A stretch of 64,000 nt of DNA from Bacillus sp. sid0103 (lineage in GTDB: Bacteria; Bacillota; Bacilli; Bacillales_B; DSM-18226): positions 1 to 64,000 of the forward strand of contig NZ_JAHUWN010000027.1 in the NCBI RefSeq assembly GCF_019219025.1, given 5' to 3'. A program made the position numbers and the translations under genes. The notes under the pieces were generated by a model. That model was not told the DNA's origin. It searched no databases and saw only the letters and a list, made by a program, of their open reading frames with translations. Shown piece after piece: positions 43,929-53,981 of this stretch (the first letter of the stretch is position 1; each line of letters begins with the position of its first letter).

Positions 43929-44726
43929 TTAACAGGCTGATACAATTGAAGAGATGATATGCCGAGAATCCCATTGCCCATCTGAAAAAGCAATAATGGG
44001 GTACTTTTTTGGAAAAAGCATTTGAGTAATCTCATCTATGGAGCGCCCTTCATTGTAGAGATTTTCCACTTCGCCAGAAAGATTTTCAAGATAATCTAAC
44101 TTTTGCTTCATCCTGCTTTTACCATCCTCAATATACCCACTATGCGCACAGTACAGCGACTGAAAATCATAGGTGAGCAGTGTACGTAATGAATGGATAA
44201 TCACAGGGATCGATTCGCTGTCCATAATGACTTTCGTTCGTGTTGTTACGAATAAATCACCCGAAAATAATCGGCCTGATTCTTCATGAAAGAATGAGAC
44301 ATGATCATCGGCATGTCCAGGTGTATAGATCACTTTCCATTCTTGATTGCGGGATTGAACTTTTTCCCCAAGCGGTAAGGCATCAAAGGGCGTCCGTACT
44401 CCCCAGGTAAGTTGTCGGTACTTTGGATAGGGACAATGCTGATTACAAATAGGAATACCGTTTGGATGGACATAGATTGGAACATGCTTATGCTTTTGAA
44501 TCCATGGCGCTAGACCGGAATGGTCTTCATGGCTATGCGTTAACGTGACCAAATCAATACTTTGCTGCTCATAAATTGGGATTAGTTCTGATTCAAGACA
44601 TTGGGTTCCTGTATCAATTAGCATTCCATCAACCAAAAAAGAATAAACCGTTCCTAATTTGAGACCAGCGCTTTGAACATTCCCCTCAATACATAAAACT
44701 TCTTCATTCGTAAACACGTTTATCAT
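43929..44726 (-). CDS. MBL-fold metallo-hydrolase
   Basis: 265 aa from the ATG at 44726. Metal motif LTHSHEDHSG (HxHxDH), further ligands in YTPGHADDHVSF and LFSGDLFV, and a C-terminal His in YCAHSGYI. Hydrolase of glyoxalase II-like type; substrate unknown. Confidence 0.87.
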   Translation of the reverse strand: MINVFTNEEVLCIEGNVQSAGLKLGTVYSFLVDGMLIDTGTQCLESELIPIYEQQSIDLVTLTHSHEDHSGLAPWIQKHKHVPIYVHPNGIPICNQHCPYPKYRQLTWGVRTPFDALPLGEKVQSRNQEWKVIYTPGHADDHVSFFHEESGRLFSGDLFVTTRTKVIMDSESIPVIIHSLRTLLTYDFQSLYCAHSGYIEDGKSRMKQKLDYLENLSGEVENLYNEGRSIDEITQMLFPKKYPIIAFSDGQWDSRHIISSIVSAC

Positions 44727-44890
44727 AATTGAGACCTGCACCTCTCTTTTTTTAATTTTCCGAATATTTAATATAACTGTATCGAAAAATGAATGAATAA
44801 TCAATCATATTTTCCTGAAGAAAATTAATCCTATTTATGAATATTTGGCCACATTTTCTCAAATTATATGAAGAAAAAGGTGGGTTACTC

Positions 44891-45127
44891 ATGAATAATT
44901 GGCATCTCATTTTAGCTGGAGCTGTATTGTTAATCTTAATCGTTGGTTTAGTTGTTACTTTAGGTACAGGAAGAATGGTTAGTACTAAATCGGGGGAATT
45001 CGATACACAAATCAATGAGGGCACACAACGACATCCTTATTTACTAAATCCGGTGTTTCTTGTCTGGATTATCGCAATGACAGCTATCATAATTTATATC
45101 ATCTATCTAGGCTTTAATTACTATTGA
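44891..45127 (+). CDS. Small membrane protein, two helices, 78 aa
   Basis: Start ATG at 44891 behind AAGGTGG. Helix 1 LILAGAVLLILIVGLVVTLG, a polar middle (STKSGEFDTQINEGTQRHPY), helix 2 PVFLVWIIAMTAIIIYIIYLG. No family named. Confidence 0.75.
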   Translation: MNNWHLILAGAVLLILIVGLVVTLGTGRMVSTKSGEFDTQINEGTQRHPYLLNPVFLVWIIAMTAIIIYIIYLGFNYY

Positions 45128-45137
45128 TGCAAAAATC

Positions 45138-45183
45138 GAGCGAAAGGTTGTCCCGTTTTGTTAACTGGAACTACCTTTCGCTC
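45138..45183. terminator. Convergent bidirectional terminator
   Basis: GAGCGAAAGG/CCTTTCGCTC between the small membrane protein (+) and the DUF1292 gene (-). Confidence 0.75.
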
Positions 45184-45189
45184 TTTGTC

Positions 45190-45444
45190 TTATTCTGCCG
45201 GAGCATGTTCCACAGCGATTTGGTATGCATCCAATATCGCTTCACTTTCGGAGGGATCATTAATACCCACTAAATCTTGATTCCCTTCCACTCCTTCTAT
45301 TTTCATGACGATGGTTTCATCCTTAGCCTTTAATAACGCATAGGATTCATCCTCCATATCAAATAATGCTTCTACAGCATAATCTTTAAGATTACCGAGG
45401 TCATCTTCAATCGTTATATAATCACGTGGTTCATCACGTTTCAT
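45190..45444 (-). CDS. DUF1292 family protein
   Basis: 84 aa, acidic. EPRDYITIEDDLGN…YAVEALFDMEDESYALLKA and a final ILDAYQIAVE match the YrzB-type DUF1292 pattern of Firmicutes. Function unknown. Start: ATG behind GAGGTGAGA. Confidence 0.8.
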   Translation of the reverse strand: MKRDEPRDYITIEDDLGNLKDYAVEALFDMEDESYALLKAKDETIVMKIEGVEGNQDLVGINDPSESEAILDAYQIAVEHAPAE

Positions 45445-45612
45445 TATCTCTCACCTCATCAATATTGTCCCCTTAACGAAGTAAGTACAAGATGGGAATA
45501 TATTGTTATTACTATCTGGGAATAATAAAAAAGAGAAGTGATTATTTTAGCAGACAAAATAAATGAAGCAGTTACACCACAAATGCATAAGGAATTGATA
45601 AGTAATGTGGGT

Positions 45613-46116
45613 TTACCAAGAACATTGGTACAACAAATAGTGGGTTTCAAAATTGAAATTTTTAATGAGGGCTGCTAATAACTCCTGGGTCTCTTCTATT
45701 TCCCTGTAATAATAGGAATCATATGAGAGGTTTCCGAAAAAACAACCAGGTCTTGTTGGTAAAAAATTTATAGGGGGTTCTTTTTGTTGTAGAACTTGGA
45801 GGCATAAGTTGTTTAGGTCTTGTAAATTTTCCTTGGTCACTTCTTGCGAGAAACAAGGCTCATCTTCCCCATTATGGAGGTTTTCAACAAACCAATTATG
45901 GATTTGATTGGCTTTTCGCCAGTAGGCCACTTCTTCATAAATACTCGACCAAGATGAATCATACTCCTTAAAATGTTTAATGTGCGGCTTCAGCTTTTCA
46001 TAGATTTCATCTTGCTCTGCTTTATGCTTACCCATTTCTGCACTCGCTTTAACAATCTCGTCATAGCTCATCCCAGTGATCTTAGGTAAAGAAAATAAAT
46101 ACATATCCAGTCCCAT
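45613..46116 (-). CDS. Phage-type hypothetical protein (MGLDMYL family)
   Basis: 167 aa. The MGLDMYLF start, VAYWRKANQIHNWFVENL centre and C-terminal YYREIEETQELLAAL…YQCSW are shared by small proteins seen in phages and plasmids. Start: ATG behind AAAAAGGAG. Function unknown. Confidence 0.75.
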   Translation of the reverse strand: MGLDMYLFSLPKITGMSYDEIVKASAEMGKHKAEQDEIYEKLKPHIKHFKEYDSSWSSIYEEVAYWRKANQIHNWFVENLHNGEDEPCFSQEVTKENLQDLNNLCLQVLQQKEPPINFLPTRPGCFFGNLSYDSYYYREIEETQELLAALIKNFNFETHYLLYQCSW

Positions 46117-46326
46117 TTTCTAACTCCTTTTTCTAATTTATTAGCTGTAAACATATAGTAATACATCCACTATTATCCTATCATAAAAAAACTCCATCAC
46201 TGCCTACTTCATATGAACAAATATTGAATTTTTCGACATTATTCTATATAAACTACTATTCTTTCTTGATAAAATGAAAATCAAATGAAGAAGGGGTTCA
46301 TCCTTCAGAAAGAAAGAGGTTTAAAT

Positions 46327-47628
46327 GTGTCACATACTCCCAAAAATTCAAAACCAGCTTGGATACAGAGTTACATAGATTCACCAGAAAAGCAGCAACA
46401 GTTGTATCGGCGGACATTGCTGATTGTGGTCATCTCACAAATTTTCGGTGGAGCTGGACTTGCTGCTGGTATTACTGTTGGTGCACTCCTTGCCCAAGAT
46501 ATGTTAGGGTCGGATCAGTATGCAGGCATTCCAGCAGCATTATTAACGTTTGGCTCTGCTGGGGCAGCGCTGCTAATCGGTCGCGTCTCCCAACGTTTTG
46601 GACGCCGGATAGGACTTGCGGGAGGTTTCTTGACCGGCGGAATCGGTGCAATTGGAGTCATTGTTTCTGCCATTACTAGTAATATATTTCTGCTATTTAC
46701 TTCACTATTGGTCTACGGTGCGGGCTCTGCCTCAAACTTACAAGCGCGCTATGCAGGAGTTGACTTAGCAAAACCTACACAGCGAGCTACAGCTGTCAGC
46801 ATCGCAATGGTTTCAACGACCTTCGGGGCTGTGGCAGGACCAAACTTGGTGGATGTCATGGGTCAATTTGCAGTCTCTATTGGTGTTCCTGCTCTTGCTG
46901 GTCCCTTCATTCTAGGGGCGGCAGCCTTTCTTCTTGCAGGTTTAGTCCTATTAACTTTTTTGCGCCCAGATCCTCTGATTGTTGCCAACGCCATTGTAGA
47001 TAGGCAGGTCATCGACAGGAGTAATCCTATTGAGAAGCAATCTAGTAATCTGGCAATCAATAAACGAGGAATTGTTGTCGGAGCTACCATCATGGTGTTA
47101 ACTCAAATTGTCATGACCTCAATTATGACCATGACACCTGTTTACATGAAACATCATGGACATGGTCTGAGAGAAGTTGGAATGGTCATCGGCTTCCATA
47201 TTGGCGCCATGTATCTTCCTTCTCTCGTGACTGGAATCCTCGTGGATAAAATTGGACGGACCGCTATGGCCATTGCTTCAGGTGCTACTCTCCTTACAGC
47301 AGGTATTCTTGCTGGTAGTACACCTGCTGATTCCATGTTTACCCTCATCATCGCGCTTTCATTGCTCGGGCTTGGCTGGAATTTTGGTTTAATAAGTGGC
47401 ACCGCACTGATCGTCGATTCCACTCACCCCTCAACCCGTGCCAAAACACAAGGGACGGTAGATGTCTTGATTGCTTTAGCAGGTGCTTCTGGGGGAGCCC
47501 TATCCGGAATGGTGGTCGAGCAGACGAGTTACGCAGGGCTCTCATTTGCTGGCGGAATTCTTTCCCTCCTCCTTATTCCAGTCGTTATCTGGTCACGTAG
47601 CAATCAAAGAATAACTGAAAAAAGCTAA
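46327..47628 (+). CDS. MFS transporter
   Basis: 433 aa from the GTG at 46327, which has AAAGAGG 7 nt upstream; an ATG at 46285 in the same frame lacks a clear site. About 12 helices, motif A-like GRVSQRFGRRIG after helix 2 and a second GILVDKIGRTAM. Probably drug or metabolite efflux; substrate unknown. Confidence 0.87.
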   Translation: MSHTPKNSKPAWIQSYIDSPEKQQQLYRRTLLIVVISQIFGGAGLAAGITVGALLAQDMLGSDQYAGIPAALLTFGSAGAALLIGRVSQRFGRRIGLAGGFLTGGIGAIGVIVSAITSNIFLLFTSLLVYGAGSASNLQARYAGVDLAKPTQRATAVSIAMVSTTFGAVAGPNLVDVMGQFAVSIGVPALAGPFILGAAAFLLAGLVLLTFLRPDPLIVANAIVDRQVIDRSNPIEKQSSNLAINKRGIVVGATIMVLTQIVMTSIMTMTPVYMKHHGHGLREVGMVIGFHIGAMYLPSLVTGILVDKIGRTAMAIASGATLLTAGILAGSTPADSMFTLIIALSLLGLGWNFGLISGTALIVDSTHPSTRAKTQGTVDVLIALAGASGGALSGMVVEQTSYAGLSFAGGILSLLLIPVVIWSRSNQRITEKS

Positions 47629-47779
47629 GTAGAAGAAATAGGATCTCTGGAAATGACATCCTATTTTTTTTGTTATTTTTAAAAAAATATTTAAAAATTC
47701 ACTATTTCACAATTAAATTTATTTTCGGAATTTTATATGTGTGGTATAGTCATAGAAAAGAAAAAATGGAGTGATAAAA

Positions 47780-48877
47780 ATGAAATTGCAAGTCCACCGT
47801 TCGTATAATTTCAATGCGGGGCCATCCGCGTTACCCATTTCTGTATTAGAAAAAGCTCAGGCAGAACTGATTGATTTTCGAGGTACGGGAATGTCGGTCA
47901 TGGAACTTAGCCACCGCAGCAAAGCTTATGAAGAAGTACATAATCAGGCAATTGACAACTTAAAAGAGCTGCTGTCGATTCCGGATACACATGAAGTACT
48001 CTTCTTGCAAGGTGGTGCTAGTCTTCAGTTTTCAATGATTCCGATGAATTTTTTACAAACTGGAAAAAAGGCTGGATATGTCATGACTGGTTCTTGGTCA
48101 GAGAAAGCTTTTACCGAGGCTAAACTTTTTGGTGAGGTTTACCATGCGGCTTCTACGAAAGAGAGCAACTATCGTAGTATTCCTGCGCTTGATCAATTAC
48201 AATACGATTCATCTGACGCATATGTACATCTAACTTCAAACAATACAATTTATGGTACACAATGGAAGGACTTCCCAGACACTGGTGATGTTCCATTAAT
48301 CGCAGACATGTCGAGTGATATTCTGTCTAAGCCAATTGATGTTAGCAAGTTTGCGCTTATTTATGCTGGTGCCCAAAAAAACCTTGGCCCTTCAGGCGTA
48401 ACCGTTGTGATTATTCGTAAGGATTTGCTTGAACAAGCAAACACGAATATTCCAACAATGTTAAAATACAGCACCCATTCTAAAAATAATTCATTGTACA
48501 ACACACCACCTACTTTCGGCATTTACATGCTCGGAGAGGTTCTAAATTGGGCCCGTGAATTGGGCGGTTTGACTGCCATTGCTGAGCTAAATGAAAAAAA
48601 AGCAAACTTGATTTACGATACAATCGATGCTAGTAATGGTTTTTACATTGGCCATGCGTTACCGGAAAGCAGATCTCTCATGAATCTTACTTTTAACTTA
48701 GCTTCGAAGGACTTAGAAAAGAAATTCCTTGAGCAAGCGAAACAAGAAGGCTTCGTTGGTGTAAACGGACACCGCTCAATCGGCGGATGCCGCGTATCTG
48801 CGTATAATGCTGTACCAGTGGAAGCCTGCCAGGCATTTAAAGAATTTATGATTCAATTCCAAGCAGAAAATAGCTAA
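47780..48877 (+). CDS. serC: Phosphoserine aminotransferase
   Basis: 365 aa from the ATG at 47780 behind TGGAGTG. Begins YNFNAGPSALP, phosphate-binding HRSKAYEEVH, PLP Lys in IYAGAQKNLGPSG, C-terminal VNGHRSIGGCRVSAYNA. Converts 3-phosphohydroxypyruvate and glutamate to phosphoserine in serine synthesis. Single gene with its own terminator. Confidence 0.95.
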   Translation: MKLQVHRSYNFNAGPSALPISVLEKAQAELIDFRGTGMSVMELSHRSKAYEEVHNQAIDNLKELLSIPDTHEVLFLQGGASLQFSMIPMNFLQTGKKAGYVMTGSWSEKAFTEAKLFGEVYHAASTKESNYRSIPALDQLQYDSSDAYVHLTSNNTIYGTQWKDFPDTGDVPLIADMSSDILSKPIDVSKFALIYAGAQKNLGPSGVTVVIIRKDLLEQANTNIPTMLKYSTHSKNNSLYNTPPTFGIYMLGEVLNWARELGGLTAIAELNEKKANLIYDTIDASNGFYIGHALPESRSLMNLTFNLASKDLEKKFLEQAKQEGFVGVNGHRSIGGCRVSAYNAVPVEACQAFKEFMIQFQAENS

Positions 48878-48880
48878 AGA

Positions 48881-48918
48881 AAAATCACCCTCTCATTTTG
48901 TTAAGAGGGTGATTTTTT
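48881..48918. terminator. Terminator shared by serC and the convergent LLM gene
   Basis: AAAATCACCCTCT/AGAGGGTGATTTTTT; T-tracts on both sides. Confidence 0.85.
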
Positions 48919-48929
48919 CATCTTTCTAT

Positions 48930-49931
48930 TTATCGACCGTCGACTACTTCTTTCAATATTTCATACGAACGTTTTTGTTTTTCCGTGTCATAAATATAGG
49001 ATACCGCCATGAGTTCATCAACGTGATAATACTCCTGGAATTTCGTCCATTGTTGGCGGACAGTTTCCTTACTTCCAATCAATGTCACACTTTGCTTCGA
49101 TGCGGCCATTTCCTTTTCCATCGGGGTCCAAATCTCATCCAGGCTTTCAACTGGCGGTTGTAACGGATTTTGTGTACCACGCACGACATTAAGGAAAAAC
49201 TGCTGCATTGTGGTTGATAAGTATTGAGCTTCTTCATCAGTTTCAGCAGCAATGACATTTAAGCAAACCATCATATACGGTTTAGCTAAATATTCAGATG
49301 GCTGAAAACGACTCCGATAGATTGAGATCGCTTCTTCCATAAATCTTGGAGCAAAGTGGGACGCAAATACATAAGGCAGACCCAAACTCGCTGCTAAATA
49401 GGCAGAATCGGTGGAAGAACCGAGGATATAAATCGGAATATTCGTGTCAACACCGGGATAGGCTTTCACATAACTTTGCTGCTCTGCTGAACCAAAATAA
49501 GTGAGCAAGGCCTTCACATCATCCGGGAAAGTATAAACGGAATCATTTTTAGCGCGTCGCAGGGCGTTTGCCGTCATCATATCTGTTCCAGGTGCCCGGC
49601 CGAGACCTAAGTCGACGCGATTAGGATAAATGGTCGCTAAAGTTCCGAATTGTTCTGCGACCACTAGCGGGGAATGGTTTGGCAGCATGATTCCACCAGA
49701 ACCTACCTGAATAGTATTTGTATGTTCTAACACATGTTTGATTAAAATCGATGTGGCTGAACTAACAAGTGTAGCTGTATTATGATGTTCTGCGATCCAA
49801 TAGCGTTGATAGCCCATCGTTTCAACTTCCTGCGCCAATTCAACCATGGATTCAATCGCTTGCCTGGGACTTTGCCCCTTCCGAATCGGTGCTAAATTCA
49901 AGACAGATACAGGTATATGAATGGTTGTCAT
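48930..49931 (-). CDS. LLM-class (luciferase-like) flavin-dependent oxidoreductase
   Basis: 333 aa. Starts with the LLM pattern [15 protein letters not shown] and [18 protein letters not shown], followed by [23 protein letters not shown] and [17 protein letters not shown]2-dependent monooxygenase group 1 (YhbW/YwcH-like). Substrate unknown. Confidence 0.9.
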   Translation of the reverse strand: MTTIHIPVSVLNLAPIRKGQSPRQAIESMVELAQEVETMGYQRYWIAEHHNTATLVSSATSILIKHVLEHTNTIQVGSGGIMLPNHSPLVVAEQFGTLATIYPNRVDLGLGRAPGTDMMTANALRRAKNDSVYTFPDDVKALLTYFGSAEQQSYVKAYPGVDTNIPIYILGSSTDSAYLAASLGLPYVFASHFAPRFMEEAISIYRSRFQPSEYLAKPYMMVCLNVIAAETDEEAQYLSTTMQQFFLNVVRGTQNPLQPPVESLDEIWTPMEKEMAASKQSVTLIGSKETVRQQWTKFQEYYHVDELMAVSYIYDTEKQKRSYEILKEVVDGR

Positions 49932-50046
49932 TTTATCATTCCTTTCCCTAAAGAGAATACTACTATAGTAACAATAGGAATACAGAAATCAAAAATAAAT
50001 GCTCACCCTGGAGGTCTTTGTAATTTTTAAAAAAAGTTTAACAACT

Positions 50047-50496
50047 TTATTTTAATATCTCCCTTAACTCTTCTGTCATTTGTTCCACTAATTCAGGTCG
50101 GCCATGATATTGAGCAGGAGTATTTTGAAACAGTTGAATTCGCCAATCCCCTTCTCTTTTTACAACAACAAGTGTATGATGTGTGTTCACGTTTGCGTTA
50201 ATATCCGCTTGCCCAGGAGGAACCATGCCTGCAATCGCTCGTAAAATGGCAATCTCGGAACTTAAAAGACGGACCTCTTTTACTTTACTTACAAATCGTG
50301 CGGTTGGATGATGTTCAAAGATTGGTTTTAGATGCGAAAATATTTCTTGTCTGCCAATCGTTTGACTTCCATCAAATCCTATACTCTCGCCATCATCCGT
50401 AAATAACGCTGCCATTCCCTTGGCACTGCGTTCATTCCACGCATCTATAAGCTTCTTATAAACTGCTTGCACTTCCATAGATATAAAATCTTCCAT
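50047..50496 (-). CDS. SnoaL-like/DUF4440 protein (SgcJ/EcaC type)
   Basis: 149 aa from the ATG at 50496 behind GAGGAG. NTF2-like cone fold: YKKLIDAWNERSAKGMAALFTDDGESIGFDGS then ALLRA-type strands and a final VVKREGDWRIQLFQNTP. Unknown substrate. Same strand as, and 137 nt after, the FAD monooxygenase gene. Confidence 0.8.
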   Translation of the reverse strand: MEDFISMEVQAVYKKLIDAWNERSAKGMAALFTDDGESIGFDGSQTIGRQEIFSHLKPIFEHHPTARFVSKVKEVRLLSSEIAILRAIAGMVPPGQADINANVNTHHTLVVVKREGDWRIQLFQNTPAQYHGRPELVEQMTEELREILK

Positions 50497-50588
50497 AATA
50501 TAACAACTCCTCACAAAGCTCTAAATTTATCGTAAAACAAACCAGTCCTTCTAATCAACATTCTGGCAGTCTCCCACAAATAAAAATA

Positions 50589-50627
50589 GACCTCCACCTA
50601 CTCCATAAATAGAGATAGGTAAAGGTC
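50589..50627 (-). terminator. Terminator of the FAD monooxygenase gene
   Basis: GACCT..ACCTA/TAGGT..AGGTC stem then TATTTTTATTT on the minus strand. Confidence 0.65.
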
Positions 50628-50633
50628 CATTAT

Positions 50634-51734
50634 CTAATTTAGCGCAAACTGGTCAAATTTTTCTGAAAAAGTCGCTTCTTGTTTCATCTGCATTTCTTGT
50701 TGCTCTTTGATCTCCGACTTTCTATTTGTTTCAAATCTTTTCAATTTTTGTGTGGAGGTGTTATTTTCTCTTAATGCTTGGGTTATGAGAGGCGCAAGGA
50801 CATGCGCGTCTTTCATTCCACAATTTATCCCGATTGCACCAGTTGGAGTCATTGTATGTGCAGCATCACCGATGATGACTAATCCATCCTTTACCCAAGT
50901 TTCAGAACGTGAACTTTGGACCTTTAAAGGGACAAAGTCATTCCACGATTGAAGGTTCTTTTCGACAAGCTGTTTTAATTCTGGAAAGCACTCGATTAAG
51001 GGTTTTAGAAATGGCTGCAATGCTTGTTTTCTTAATAAAGGAAAGGATCCTTCATCAATATTCCAGCCTATTTGAATGAATCCACCAGTTTGGGTAAACA
51101 AGGCTAATTGATGGCCATTGACAAGAACCATTCTTGTTGTTGGCTCCCAACCCTGAGGTGCAGGAACTTTGGCCCATAATACATCGTACCCATGCTTCAT
51201 CTCAAACGTTGGGATATTCGCCAGTTTTCTCACTGTGGAATAACGGCCATCCGCCCCTACAACCACTGAACTTGCGATTATAATTTCTTGACCGTCCCTT
51301 ACTGCTTTTACACCCGTAAAGACCCCGCGATCATCCTGGATCAATTCCGATACCGTGGTGTTATAAAGGAGGCGATAATTTTCAAATTGCTTTGACTCTT
51401 GAATGATTGCACTTAATAAATTCGCTTGCGGAACATGAATGCCTACATGATCCTCTCCGAGTGAAGGAGTAATAGTATTAACAAGATGGTTTCCGGCAAA
51501 AAATTGGACTTTTTCCATTTTCAGAAGCCCTAGTTCTTCAATCTTTTCAAACAATTGGTGTTCTTTTAAAATTGCTTCCGTTTCAGAAGTAATATGTTCC
51601 CCTCTAAATTTTCTATTTACTCCAGAAGATCGTTCAAGAACAATGGTTGATACACCATTTTTAGCCAATAGAAAACCTAATAATGTCCCTGCTGGTCCGC
51701 CACCCACAATAACAACATCTGTCTGCAGCATCAT
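50634..51734 (-). CDS. FAD-dependent aromatic-type monooxygenase (UbiH/PHBH fold)
   Basis: 366 aa from the ATG at 51734 behind AGAAGGTG. FAD motif VVIVGGGPAGTLLGFLLAKNG, GVGADGRYSTVRKLA-type DG motif and second FAD motif LVIIGDAAHTMTPTGAIGINCG. NAD(P)H-dependent hydroxylation of a ring compound is typical. Substrate unknown. Confidence 0.9.
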   Translation of the reverse strand: MMLQTDVVIVGGGPAGTLLGFLLAKNGVSTIVLERSSGVNRKFRGEHITSETEAILKEHQLFEKIEELGLLKMEKVQFFAGNHLVNTITPSLGEDHVGIHVPQANLLSAIIQESKQFENYRLLYNTTVSELIQDDRGVFTGVKAVRDGQEIIIASSVVVGADGRYSTVRKLANIPTFEMKHGYDVLWAKVPAPQGWEPTTRMVLVNGHQLALFTQTGGFIQIGWNIDEGSFPLLRKQALQPFLKPLIECFPELKQLVEKNLQSWNDFVPLKVQSSRSETWVKDGLVIIGDAAHTMTPTGAIGINCGMKDAHVLAPLITQALRENNTSTQKLKRFETNRKSEIKEQQEMQMKQEATFSEKFDQFALN

Positions 51735-51846
51735 TATATTCACCTTCTGGTTAAATTTATATTTCAAAAAAGCTATTATCAAGAGTTTTCTTATAAGAAT
51801 AAAAGTTAATTATAGAATAACAAAGATTACATTTCTGGTCAATTAA

Positions 51847-51884
51847 AAAAGGTCAGTCCCAGATGTTGCCAGGACTGACCTTTT
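51847..51884 (-). terminator. Terminator of the DUF3800 gene
   Basis: AAAAGGTCAGTCC/GGACTGACCTTTT then TTAATT on the minus strand; touches the stop codon. Confidence 0.85.
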
Positions 51885-53055
51885 ATTCTGTAACCATTAA
51901 TTTTTCCATCTCAATAATTCTTTTAAGATATTCAAATTCGTTATTGTCGAGAATATCGATTTCATTATTTGTGGCGAGAAGAATTTGATTTCGACACTTC
52001 GAGATTCTTTGAAGCATCGGATGGATTGTAAGGCTCGATAAATTTACAAAATCATATAAGTCAGTTAAACAAACAGGTAGTTTATACCCTTTATTACTGC
52101 TGGCTATTAACAGCCCGTTATCCCGGAGCTTGGATACGATGTTCGACCTAAAGTAATGATGATTGATTTTGTTCACCCGGATCGCGTTTAGATTATCGAG
52201 AATTTCTTGTGTATATACATATTCATTTGGATTTTCTCGCAGATTAAATAACAGAAACTTGAGTAAGTCGATCCTGATTTTTTCATCCAGGTCTTCACTC
52301 TTTTTATTTTTTTCAAGGTATTGAAGGGTCAAATTCACCGTTTGTTTAAAAATAACCTCATCAAACTCTGAGTCCTGATTCCTGGATATGTAATCATGTA
52401 AATAATTTTTATAGTTTTGCGGCCATAAATTAATCGCGATGATTTTCTTTTTGATGATTTTATTAAATAGAAGATAATGTTCCGAATCCTGGGTTTGATT
52501 ATAACCTATCGCAATCGTCCCTGCGATTATATTCGCCAATTGAAGGAGGTTTTCTGATGTGCGATTGTTAAATCCAAAAGACGAATAATTAAATAAATCA
52601 GGAATACTTTTTTCGGTGATATAGGTCTTAAATTCAGTCATGAATTCCTTCGTACCCTGCTGATTTAAAACAAGATCGAGTTGGTCAAACGTTCGTTTTA
52701 AATCAGCATAGATCAATCGATTCATGTATTTTATAAACGTCTTTTCAAAAGTAATCCCGCTATCTTCTCTTATTTTTCTTTTGTCGATGACATAGGCATA
52801 TATATTAAACGGTAACTCCTTCAGTTCATTTAATAGTTGAATTCTAAGATGAGGGTTGTCGATTCTGTCAGATTGCATTTCTTCGGTTTGAAAGTATTTT
52901 TGTCTAACCTTATCAACTTCACGTTCTAGCCATTCTTTATTAGACTCTTTTGCTAGAATAGCAACGATAATAAAGTGGGTCGAGACATCATTATTTTCAA
53001 AATCAAAACTATAATCACCAGACTCTTCCATAAACGCCAATTGGATATCGTCCAT
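51883..53055 (-). CDS. DUF3800-like protein
   Basis: 390 aa. N-terminal FMEESGDYSF in place of the common DESGD/DESGN of DUF3800, then FIIVAILAK, YAYVIDKRKIREDSG and a membrane-free alpha/beta body; the C-terminal 100 residues (KLPVCLTDLYDFVNLSS…) may be a separate winged-helix-like part. DUF3800 has an RNase H-like fold and often occurs on mobile elements or beside defence genes. No such genes adjoin it here. Start: ATG behind GAGGTGGGAG. Confidence 0.65.
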   Translation of the reverse strand: MDDIQLAFMEESGDYSFDFENNDVSTHFIIVAILAKESNKEWLEREVDKVRQKYFQTEEMQSDRIDNPHLRIQLLNELKELPFNIYAYVIDKRKIREDSGITFEKTFIKYMNRLIYADLKRTFDQLDLVLNQQGTKEFMTEFKTYITEKSIPDLFNYSSFGFNNRTSENLLQLANIIAGTIAIGYNQTQDSEHYLLFNKIIKKKIIAINLWPQNYKNYLHDYISRNQDSEFDEVIFKQTVNLTLQYLEKNKKSEDLDEKIRIDLLKFLLFNLRENPNEYVYTQEILDNLNAIRVNKINHHYFRSNIVSKLRDNGLLIASSNKGYKLPVCLTDLYDFVNLSSLTIHPMLQRISKCRNQILLATNNEIDILDNNEFEYLKRIIEMEKLMVTE

Positions 53056-53158
53056 TCTCCCACCTCACCCAAATATTCTTTATTCTAATTTCAACAAAAT
53101 AGGATTGAAAACCTTTAAAAAGTTAATATTTCCATCAGTTAAAATTTAAGGGTGGGCT

Positions 53159-53824
53159 TCAACAAGATAAACCGCAAGTGCATCGGTCTTTGCCGAATAA
53201 CATCGAATAGGCAGAAGGAAATTCTTGATTCACTCGCTGGACTTCAAGTGCAAACTCCACTTCATTCTTAGGAACAGGCGATAAGGAATCAGCCTTTTTC
53301 TGGTTATCAATATGTGCTCCTGGTGGAACAAAACTACCTGGCTTAAGAGTAACTCCACCGGTAACAACGGCTCCAGAGGCGATGAAGCTCCCTTCTCCGA
53401 TATGGGCATGATAAACAATTGTCTTAAACCCGATAAATGCTTTTTGATCAATCTGACAGGGACCATGGATCAGCGCCCCATGGGCACAGGAAACCTCGTC
53501 ATCAATATAGATTGAGTATTTCTTTTGGTTAATCTCGATATGTTTGTTTTTTAAGCCGTGAAGGATTACACCATCTTGTAGATTACAGTTGCTTCCAATA
53601 TAAAATGGCGTCCCTTCATCTGCACGAATACTGACAAAAGGACCGACAAACGTATTTTTCCGAATCGTGACATCGCCGACGATATAGGTGAACGGACTTA
53701 AAAAAGTCGTTTTATTAATTTTTGGAAAAATGGGAGTTGGATTTAGGGTAGTTATCGGGTTTGAACCTACATAGTAACTATAAATATTTAATGGACCATT
53801 TAGATGATTGGGATAATTCCACAT
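53159..53824 (-). CDS. Gamma-class carbonic anhydrase/left-handed beta-helix protein with Cys-rich tail
   Basis: 221 aa. Repeated hexapeptides (VGDVTI, VGPFVS, IGSNCN, IGEGSF). Metal-type His in VILHGL and CAHGALIHG match the Cam zinc ligands. Residues about 30-190 form the helix; the C-terminus ends with a short RCTCGLSC motif that could bind a metal and is unusual for the family. Reversible CO2 hydration is the family activity. Start: ATG behind AGAGGGGA. Confidence 0.82.
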   Translation of the reverse strand: MWNYPNHLNGPLNIYSYYVGSNPITTLNPTPIFPKINKTTFLSPFTYIVGDVTIRKNTFVGPFVSIRADEGTPFYIGSNCNLQDGVILHGLKNKHIEINQKKYSIYIDDEVSCAHGALIHGPCQIDQKAFIGFKTIVYHAHIGEGSFIASGAVVTGGVTLKPGSFVPPGAHIDNQKKADSLSPVPKNEVEFALEVQRVNQEFPSAYSMLFGKDRCTCGLSC

Positions 53825-53981
53825 AATACATTCCCCTCTTTCTCATAACTGGATTCATGATACATATACGTAGGTTTTGTAGAATAAGACCATTTTCCAG
53901 CGATAGAAATTGGTTCACCTGAAACTTAGTTCACTTTTTCTCGTCTTTATTTAATAGAAGATCATGGAGAGGGGTACATAC

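Noticed and set aside
45537..45680. Plus-strand frame LADKINEAVTPQMHKELISN…
   Set aside because: It overlaps the 3' end of the complete minus-strand gene at 45613, has no ribosome site and matches no family I recognise.
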